DNA of 11,784 nucleotides from Calditrichota bacterium (GTDB taxonomy: Bacteria; Calditrichota; Calditrichia; RBG-13-44-9). Of this stretch, positions 7,248-11,784 are shown one piece after another. The stretch lies in the NCBI GenBank assembly GCA_024276455.1, contig JAJRXE010000042.1, forward strand, positions 1-11,784, in the 5' to 3' direction. Each line of letters starts with the position of its first letter. Position 1 is the stretch's first letter. Both the position numbers and the translations under genes were made by a program. The notes beneath the pieces are model-generated. The model was not told the DNA's origin and made no database searches. It saw nothing but the letters and a program-made list of their open reading frames with translations.

Positions 7248-9071
7248 TTAATCCGGTTCAAATTGTTGGTGCCATTGAATAATTTCCGCTTCGTCGGGTT
7301 GCTTTTCTTTGGACACCAGAAACGGACCGATGGCGAGATAATCTATGTAGGTGTTTCGAAAACATTGTATCGCATCCTGTGGCGTACACACAATTGGTTC
7401 GCCGCGTACATTGAACGAGGTGTTTACCAGAACCGCCACCCCGGTTTTTTCCCGGAATTTTTTTAGCAAGCGGTAGTAAAGCGGATGGTGTTTACCGTCC
7501 ACGGTCTGGATTCGAGCGGAGAAATCGACGTGGGTCACCGCCGGAATGCGGGAGCGAATTTGGTGGAGTTTTTCGAACCCCTCGGCCTGATTGTTTTCCC
7601 CAGAAAGTCGCTGAGAAGGGTGCACCGGCGCCACCAGAAGCATGTAGGGACTTTCCCGGTCGAGCAGAAAATATTGCCTGACGTTTTCCAGAAGCACCGA
7701 CGGAGCAAAGGGTCGGAAGCTTTCGCGGAATTTGATCTTCAGGTTCATGCGGCGTTGCATGCGGGGAGAGCGGGCATCCCCCAGAATGCTGCGGGCACCC
7801 AATGCCCGGGGACCGAATTCCATCCGTCCCTGAAACCAGCCGACCACTTTTTCCTGCTGAAGCAGATCGGTTACGGTTTCCAGCAATTCCTCTTCGTCCA
7901 GGTGGCGATAGGTCAGGCCCTCTTTCTGCAACACTGCTTCGATTTCCCCGGCACTAAATTGGGGCCCCAGGTAAGAACCCTTCTGGAAATCGTTCTTTTC
8001 ATCGGTCTTCCGGGGTCGATTCAGGAGCTGGTGCCAGACAAACAGAGCGGCTCCCAGAGCACCCCCGGCGTCTCCGGCAGCCGGTTGAATCCAGATGTTC
8101 TCGAAGGGACCTTCCCGCAATATTTTACCGTTGGCTACGCAATTTAACGCCACCCCCCCGGCTAAAACCAGGTTTTTCATTCCGGTTTGCCGATGGATGT
8201 ACCGGACCATGCGTTCAATAATCATCTCGGTGACTTTCTGGACCGAGGCTGCCATGTCCATGTAATGCTGGGTAATGGGTTCATTGGGTTGGCGCGGGGG
8301 CGCCCCAAACAGTTTGTGAAAACGGGAGTGAGTCATTCTCAACCCGGCACAGTAATCGAAATATTTCTGATTGAGTTTGAACGAGCCGTCCTCTTTTAAA
8401 TCAATCAAGTGGGTGAGAATGTGCTCCACAAAACGCGGTTCCCCGTAGGGAGCCAGCCCCATCAGTTTGTATTCTCCGGAATTTACCCTGAACCCACAGT
8501 AGTAAGTAAAGGCTGAATAAAGGAGTCCCAGCGAATGGGGGAATCGAATTTCCTGGCGGAGTTCAATTTTATTTCCCTGGCCAACGCCCCAACTGCTGGT
8601 GGTCCATTCGCCGACACCGTCGATGGTGAGAATAGCTGCCCGGGAGAAAGGGGAGGGAAAAAAGGCCGACGCTGCGTGAGATTCGTGATGCTCCGGAAAG
8701 AAAAGCTCCCCGGAATAGTGAAGTTTCTCCTGAATTAAGTGCGAAATCCACATTTTTTGTTTGAGCCACAAAGGAACGGCTTTCAGAAAAGAGCGAATAC
8801 CCCGCGGAGCGTAGGTTAAGTAGGTTTCCAGAATCCGCTCGAACTTAAGGAGCGGCTTGTCGTAAAATGCGATCTGGTTTAGTTCAGCGGCGGAAATGCC
8901 CGCTTCCTGCAGGCAGTAGTGAATGGCGTTGAGCGGAAAGGAAAAGTCGTGTTTTTTACGGGTGAAGCGTTCTTCCTGCGCCGCCGCAACGATTTCGCCG
9001 TCTTTCAGCAAACAGGCGGCGCTGTCGTGGTAAAAGGCGGAAATACCGAGTATGTAGTGCGGGGTTTCCAT
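7248..9071 (-). CDS. Carbamoyltransferase (NodU/CmcH/TobZ family)
   Basis: This 607-residue protein transfers a carbamoyl group from carbamoyl phosphate, through an adenylated intermediate, to a hydroxyl of an unknown acceptor. The N-terminal Kae1-like half shows HDSAACLLKDG (15-25), EERFTRKKHDFSFP (33-46) and the metal site HHESH (128-132), Asp151 in TIDGVGEWTT and Asp334 in AAGDAGGALG. The motif LVLAGGVALNCVANGK (301-316) is also present. The C-terminal YrdC-like half shows GRMEFGPRALGARSILGD (415-432) and LVNTSFNVRGEPIV (548-561). All key motifs are intact and the length is usual. I chose ATG 9071 because family members start just before YILGIS. The alternative ATG at 9107 adds 12 residues and overlaps the xseB stop codon as ATGA, so coupling with xseB is likely in either case. 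The open frame continues upstream inside xseB but that part is not family-like. The acceptor may be a surface sugar, lipid or secondary metabolite; nothing here decides. Confidence 0.93.
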   Translation of the reverse strand: METPHYILGISAFYHDSAACLLKDGEIVAAAQEERFTRKKHDFSFPLNAIHYCLQEAGISAAELNQIAFYDKPLLKFERILETYLTYAPRGIRSFLKAVPLWLKQKMWISHLIQEKLHYSGELFFPEHHESHAASAFFPSPFSRAAILTIDGVGEWTTSSWGVGQGNKIELRQEIRFPHSLGLLYSAFTYYCGFRVNSGEYKLMGLAPYGEPRFVEHILTHLIDLKEDGSFKLNQKYFDYCAGLRMTHSRFHKLFGAPPRQPNEPITQHYMDMAASVQKVTEMIIERMVRYIHRQTGMKNLVLAGGVALNCVANGKILREGPFENIWIQPAAGDAGGALGAALFVWHQLLNRPRKTDEKNDFQKGSYLGPQFSAGEIEAVLQKEGLTYRHLDEEELLETVTDLLQQEKVVGWFQGRMEFGPRALGARSILGDARSPRMQRRMNLKIKFRESFRPFAPSVLLENVRQYFLLDRESPYMLLVAPVHPSQRLSGENNQAEGFEKLHQIRSRIPAVTHVDFSARIQTVDGKHHPLYYRLLKKFREKTGVAVLVNTSFNVRGEPIVCTPQDAIQCFRNTYIDYLAIGPFLVSKEKQPDEAEIIQWHQQFEPD

Positions 9072-9103
9072 TGCGACCGATGGCTTTCCTCTGGCGGAAT
9101 GTT

Positions 9104-9358
9104 TCATTCCTGACCGTTGGCAGACTCTTCCGGGGGCGCGTCCAGCGGCGAGGTGTGAAACGAACCGTCGCTGGTGCGGCTCAGTTTCTGCACCTTCTTT
9201 TCGGCCTCTTCCAGACGTGCCTGGCAAAACTCAATGAGCTGCATGCCTTCCTCGAACATTTTAATGGAATCTTCCAGCGGCAGGTCTCCGGTATCCAACG
9301 CCCGGGCAATTTCTTCCAGGCGCTTCATGGCCTCTTCAAAAGTTAGTTTTTTCTTCAT
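9104..9358 (-). CDS. xseB: Exodeoxyribonuclease VII small subunit
   Basis: This 84-residue protein matches XseB. The N-terminal part LTFEEAMKRLEEIARALDTG (5-24) followed by LPLEDSIKMFEEGM and the helix to about residue 56 is the conserved helical hairpin that binds the C-terminal region of XseA. Several small subunits bind each large subunit in the active enzyme, which degrades single-stranded DNA processively from either end without needing magnesium. The tail after residue 60 (ending SANGQE) is acidic and probably unstructured, making the protein slightly longer than many homologues. Its ATG overlaps the xseA stop codon (ATGA, 9355-9358), and its own stop codon overlaps a possible carbamoyltransferase ATG (9104-9107). 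Confidence 0.95.
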   Translation of the reverse strand: MKKKLTFEEAMKRLEEIARALDTGDLPLEDSIKMFEEGMQLIEFCQARLEEAEKKVQKLSRTSDGSFHTSPLDAPPEESANGQE

Positions 9359-10554
9359 TCGGATTCTCCTACCATTTGCACCTGCGAGAGGAAATGTCCT
9401 CTGGACAACCGCACCTGCACCATGTCCAGGGGCTTTACCTGGGCCACATCTTTCACAATTTCCCCGTCTTTGTAGCAGATGCTGTACCCCCTTTTTAAAA
9501 TCGCATGGGGATTTAAGGCGTTAATCTGATTGTGCAAATAGTGAATATTTTGACGATACAAAGCAATTTTATGGTTTAAATAAGTGAGCATGTTGCGGGA
9601 TATTTCATCCAGACGCTGCATTTTCTGAAAGATGATGTCCTCAGGTCGCCGGAAAGCGTAGCTTTGCTTCAAATGTTCGATGCGGTCTTTCTTGCGCTGG
9701 ATGGAACGGATCAGATTTTCCCGCAGTTTTTCGCGATAATATTCCAGTACTCCGGCCAGTTCCTGACGATCGCGAATGAGCAGTTCCACCGCCGCCGAAG
9801 GGGTGGGTGCCCGACGATCGGCCACAAAGTCGGCAATGGAATAATCAATTTCGTGTCCCACCGCCGAAACAATAGGAATTTTCGATTCGTAAATAGCCCG
9901 GGCTACCACCTCTTCGTTGAAGGCCCACAAGTCTTCCAGCGACCCACCGCCCCGGCCCACAATAATCACGTCAACCTCACCGTATTCATTAAAATCGCGG
10001 ATGGCCCGGGCAATCTCTTCCGCGGCACCTTCGCCCTGCACCCGTACCGGGTAAAGAATGATCTGCACGCCCGGAAAACGGCGGGTGGCCACGCTGATGA
10101 TGTCGCGAATCGCTGCGCCGGTGGGCGATGTAACCACTCCGATTCGGTCCGGGTAAGGAGGCAAGGGCTTTTTATGGGCTTCGTCAAACAGGCCTTCGGC
10201 AAAAAGCTTCTTCTTCAACTGTTCAAAAGCCAGTTGCAACGCCCCGACTCCCGCCGGCTGCATCTGGTAAACAATCAGCTGGTAGTTTCCGCCCCGTTCG
10301 TAAACCTGTAAATCGCCTTCAACCAACACCTTCATGCCGTCTTCGGGCTGGAAAAGCAAATTGTTCGCCCGGAACCGCCACATGGCACAACTGATCTGCG
10401 AATGTTCGTCCTTGAGGGTGAAGTACAGGTGGCCGGACGTGTGGCGCTTGAAGTTGGATATTTCGCCCTCCACCCAGAGTCGGGGGAAACTGGTCTCCAG
10501 CACATGCTTGATTTCCAGGGTCAGTTCGGAGACCGTGTAAATTTTTTGTTCCAT
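9355..10554 (-). CDS. xseA: Exodeoxyribonuclease VII large subunit
   Basis: This 399-residue protein is the catalytic subunit of exonuclease VII, a cytoplasmic nuclease that trims single-stranded DNA in repair and recombination. An N-terminal OB fold (about 4-100) starts with YTVSELTLEIK and contains WVEGEISNFKRHTSGHLYF. The catalytic domain shows RIGVVTSPTGAAIRDII (137-153), VIIVGRGGGSLEDLWAFNEE (196-215) and GHEIDYSIADF (233-243). A long coiled-coil helix (about 260-345) precedes the C-terminal segment with NPHAILKRGYSI, which docks XseB. Length is slightly short but complete. The ATG at 10554 is chosen because it matches the family N terminus (MEQKIYTVSEL). An in-frame GTG at 10605 would add 17 unconserved residues. 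Neither has a clear Shine-Dalgarno sequence. A large imperfect hairpin lies just upstream. Confidence 0.95.
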   Translation of the reverse strand: MEQKIYTVSELTLEIKHVLETSFPRLWVEGEISNFKRHTSGHLYFTLKDEHSQISCAMWRFRANNLLFQPEDGMKVLVEGDLQVYERGGNYQLIVYQMQPAGVGALQLAFEQLKKKLFAEGLFDEAHKKPLPPYPDRIGVVTSPTGAAIRDIISVATRRFPGVQIILYPVRVQGEGAAEEIARAIRDFNEYGEVDVIIVGRGGGSLEDLWAFNEEVVARAIYESKIPIVSAVGHEIDYSIADFVADRRAPTPSAAVELLIRDRQELAGVLEYYREKLRENLIRSIQRKKDRIEHLKQSYAFRRPEDIIFQKMQRLDEISRNMLTYLNHKIALYRQNIHYLHNQINALNPHAILKRGYSICYKDGEIVKDVAQVKPLDMVQVRLSRGHFLSQVQMVGESE

Positions 10555-10601
10555 GGTCAATGTGTGATTGCGTTTTTCATGAGTCCGCTGTAAAACAGAA
10601 A

Positions 10602-10674
10602 CCACCGACTCACACAGAAAATTGGTAACATTTTTACAACCGCTTTCCCCTCATTGGTCTGTGTTGGTCGGTGG
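10602..10674 (-). repeat. Large imperfect inverted repeat, possible terminator or palindromic element
   Basis: The arms 10602-10618 (CCACCGACTCACACAGA) and 10658-10674 (TCTGTGTTGGTCGGTGG) pair at 15 of 17 positions, with two adjacent mismatches in the middle and a 39-base loop. On the minus strand the stem is followed by TTTCTGTTTT, so it could stop transcripts coming from the bS22-like gene before xseA. The loop is long for an ordinary intrinsic terminator. The arm sequence (CTGTGT..GTCGGTGG) also reminds me of dispersed palindromic repeats in environmental genomes. It lies 48 bases before the xseA start and could equally shape the xseA 5' leader. Confidence 0.6.
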
Positions 10675-10683
10675 ATGACAGAC

Positions 10684-10716
10684 GAAACTGCCATTAAGCC
10701 AGATTAGCGCAGTTTC
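10684..10716 (+). repeat. 8-bp inverted repeat over the end of the bS22-like gene
   Basis: GAAACTGC (10684-10691) and GCAGTTTC (10709-10716) are perfect inverted copies with a 17-base loop that contains the stop codon of the bS22-like gene (10704-10706). On the plus strand TTTTTG follows, giving a terminator-like look, but those T residues are lysine codons of the small gene on the other strand. No U-tract follows on the minus strand. A functional role is uncertain. Confidence 0.4.
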
Positions 10717-10799
10717 TTTTTGTGGCGGTTCTTGCGCAGGCGTTTTTTCCGCTTATGAGTCGCAATTTTGTGACGTTTCCGCTTACGGCCACAGGGCAT
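10704..10799 (-). CDS. 31-residue basic protein, AURKAIP1/COX24 (bS22/mS38-like) family
   Basis: This very short gene encodes a 31-residue protein beginning MPCG, followed by RKRKRHKIATHKRKKRLRK (5-23) and ending NRHKKKLR. Eighteen of 31 residues are Lys or Arg and three are His. The pattern matches the AURKAIP1/COX24 domain family known from Bacteroidota genomes, related to actinobacterial ribosomal protein bS22 and mitochondrial mS38. It should therefore be a small-subunit ribosomal protein bound to 16S rRNA; that role is inferred from the relatives. The usual third residue, as I remember, is Ser; here it is Cys. An excellent AGGAGGTGAT ribosome binding site precedes the ATG, typical of a highly translated gene. 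It follows the TPR gene by 30 bases on the same strand. Confidence 0.88.
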   Translation of the reverse strand: MPCGRKRKRHKIATHKRKKRLRKNRHKKKLR

Positions 10800-10802
10800 A
10801 GC

Positions 10803-10812
10803 ATCACCTCCT
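10803..10812 (-). promoter_or_regulatory. Perfect ribosome binding site of the bS22-like gene
   Basis: On the minus strand AGGAGGTGAT is a full match to the 16S anti-Shine-Dalgarno complement, ending 3 bases before the ATG (GGAGG core 7 bases away). It is strong evidence that this 31-codon ORF is a real, well-translated gene. Confidence 0.9.
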
Positions 10813-10829
10813 GGTTCAAGGTTGAGTTA

Positions 10830-11525
10830 TTATTGCATCGATTGTTTAATTTGTTCCATCATTTGTTTGGCATTGCGGGCTAATTGCGATTCCGGCGCCA
10901 CCTGGATCAACTTGCTCCAGACGTCAATTACCCCTTGCATATCTCCCAACTGAGCGCGAACAATACCCAGGTTGTAAAGGGCGTTCTGTTGTTCGGGATC
11001 GATTTTTAGAGCCCGCCGAAAATATTTTTCCGCTTCGGTGTAGTTTTGCAAATTAAAATAGGCCACACCCACGTCCACAATAACGTTCACATTGCTCGGA
11101 TCCAGGCGCAGCGCCCGCTGGTAGTATTTGATCGCTTCCTGAAAACGATGGTTGTCGAACAAGAAATTGGCCAGTTGAACATTCTCTTCCGGGCCGTTGG
11201 GATTGGCGTCCACGGCGGCTTTCAGTTCTTGGTATTTGGCCTGATCCATGGGAGGCGGCTGGTTGGCGGCCGGGGCGGTGTCGTGAACGTGTTCCGGTGT
11301 CGGGCTGGAAATAAAATAGGGGTAAACGTAAATCAGAACCACCACCAGGGCCACCAGAGCTACTGCCCAGAGAAGTACCCGATCCCGCGAATCGCTGCCG
11401 GAACCGGCCTGAGCGGGTTGGGTTGCCTTTCCTGCCGGCGCTTTCGTCAGATTTGCCCCGCACTCGGGACAAAATTTGGCGTTTGGCGGAACCGAAGCCC
11501 CGCACTGGGGACATTGCTTATTCAT
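10830..11525 (-). CDS. Zinc-ribbon and TPR membrane-anchored protein
   Basis: This 231-residue protein has three parts. A zinc ribbon with CPQC (5-8) and CPEC (19-22) precedes a Gly/Ala/Pro-rich linker. A single membrane helix follows at about 50-72 (VLLWAVALVALVVVLIY). After a linker, three TPR repeats cover about 113-142, 147-176 and 181-210, with typical A.KYYQRAL.LDP signatures. The zinc ribbon should face the cytoplasm and the TPR part the periplasm, suggesting a scaffold for envelope complexes; the exact function is unknown. The ATG overlaps the end of the HU gene by 8 bases (ATGAATAA) and has GGAG 6 bases upstream, so the two are co-translated. The bS22-like gene follows after 30 bases. 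Confidence 0.88.
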   Translation of the reverse strand: MNKQCPQCGASVPPNAKFCPECGANLTKAPAGKATQPAQAGSGSDSRDRVLLWAVALVALVVVLIYVYPYFISSPTPEHVHDTAPAANQPPPMDQAKYQELKAAVDANPNGPEENVQLANFLFDNHRFQEAIKYYQRALRLDPSNVNVIVDVGVAYFNLQNYTEAEKYFRRALKIDPEQQNALYNLGIVRAQLGDMQGVIDVWSKLIQVAPESQLARNAKQMMEQIKQSMQ

Positions 11526-11784
11526 AGGACTCCGTATTTGATTTGGACTTTAAGTTTTGATTTACCACGAATTTAAAATTTTTCGCCGGGCGAAACACCG
11601 GCACAAAGCGGTGATCCACGGCAATAATCCGCCCCGTTTTGGGATTTTTTACCTGCCGGGGCGGCCGCTCTTTTACATAAAAACTTCCGAAACCACGAAT
11701 TTCTACCCGGTCACCCTCTTTTAACGAATCGATAATATTGGCCAAAATCCCATTTAAAACAATCTCCACATCCACCTTCGTCCA
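11518..11784 (-). CDS. HU/IHF family DNA-binding protein, N terminus cut by window edge
   Basis: The frame is open to the window edge and reads TKVDVEIVLNGILANIID, which is the interior of the first helices of an HU/IHF protein. The real start therefore lies outside, about 10-20 residues further up; the GTG at 11773-11775 is not the true start. Family landmarks are GDRVEIRGFGSFYVKERPPR, the beta-arm tip with the DNA-intercalating proline in NPKTG, and VPVFRPAKNFK near the C terminus. It would bind and bend DNA as a dimer. The tail after FVVNQNLK is short and polar. It is the first visible gene of the minus-strand run and overlaps the TPR gene by 8 bases. HU versus IHF subtype cannot be decided. 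Confidence 0.93.
   Translation of the reverse strand, partial: WTKVDVEIVLNGILANIIDSLKEGDRVEIRGFGSFYVKERPPRQVKNPKTGRIIAVDHRFVPVFRPAKNFKFVVNQNLKSKSNTESYE

Noticed and set aside
7485..8147. 220-codon plus-strand frame inside the carbamoyltransferase gene
   Set aside because: Antisense shadow of a strongly conserved gene, with no motif of its own.
9072..9227. 52-residue N-terminal extension of the carbamoyltransferase
   Set aside because: Most of it lies inside xseB in another frame and is Arg/Gly-rich without family similarity; conserved sequence begins just after the ATG at 9071.
10684..10720. Plus-strand intrinsic terminator (GAAACTGC/GCAGTTTC with TTTTT)
   Set aside because: No plus-strand gene leads into it, and the T-run is the complement of lysine codons of the bS22-like gene; kept only as an inverted repeat.

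Overview
The window looks like chromosomal DNA from a Gram-negative bacterium of the FCB superphylum. My best guess is a member of the Calditrichota or a nearby lineage, but this is inferred from gene content and memory of families, not from a marker gene. The clues are a secreted subtilisin whose C-terminal region carries the YPNPFNP motif and ends in a type IX-type sorting segment, a 31-residue basic protein of the AURKAIP1/COX24 family as seen in Bacteroidota, and moderate GC genes separated by AT-rich spacers. There is no phage, insertion sequence, CRISPR array, rRNA or tRNA that I can recognise.

Layout. Positions 1-798 are a largely non-coding stretch. It holds one weakly supported minus-strand small ORF, several short inverted repeats, and an AT-rich leader. 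Positions 799-4014 are a plus-strand operon-like set: a signal-peptide-bearing P1 (DmpA/S58) peptidase, an aspartate/glutamate racemase, and a roughly 12-helix MATE/ANKH-like membrane transporter. Positions 4015-4310 are the convergent spacer, containing a clear intrinsic terminator for the minus-strand gene that follows. Positions 4311-6491 (minus) encode a 726-residue secreted S8 protease with its own strong ribosome binding site. Positions 6492-6843 are a spacer. Positions 6844-11784 are a minus-strand run, in transcription order: an HU/IHF-type protein (cut by the window edge), a zinc-ribbon/TPR membrane protein, the small bS22/mS38-like protein, a large imperfect hairpin, xseA, xseB, a NodU/CmcH-type carbamoyltransferase and an SxtJ-family membrane protein.

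How the genes fit together. The plus-strand trio suggests handling of D- or beta-linked amino acids: the peptidase would release such residues in the periplasm, a racemase interconverts acidic amino acid enantiomers, and a transporter sits beside them. This is inference from adjacency. On the minus strand, xseA, xseB and the carbamoyltransferase are joined by 4-base ATGA overlaps and SxtJ follows after 2 bases. The two subunits of exonuclease VII are therefore co-transcribed with a carbamoylation cassette, an unusual mix of housekeeping and accessory functions. The HU, TPR and bS22-like genes form a second tight group that is probably separated from xseA by the hairpin at 10602-10674.

The best candidates for something under-described are the exonuclease VII-carbamoyltransferase-SxtJ operon, the peptidase-racemase-transporter operon, the 31-codon bS22-like gene, and the imperfect inverted repeat before xseA. 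I did not find a clear novel defence or RNA system.
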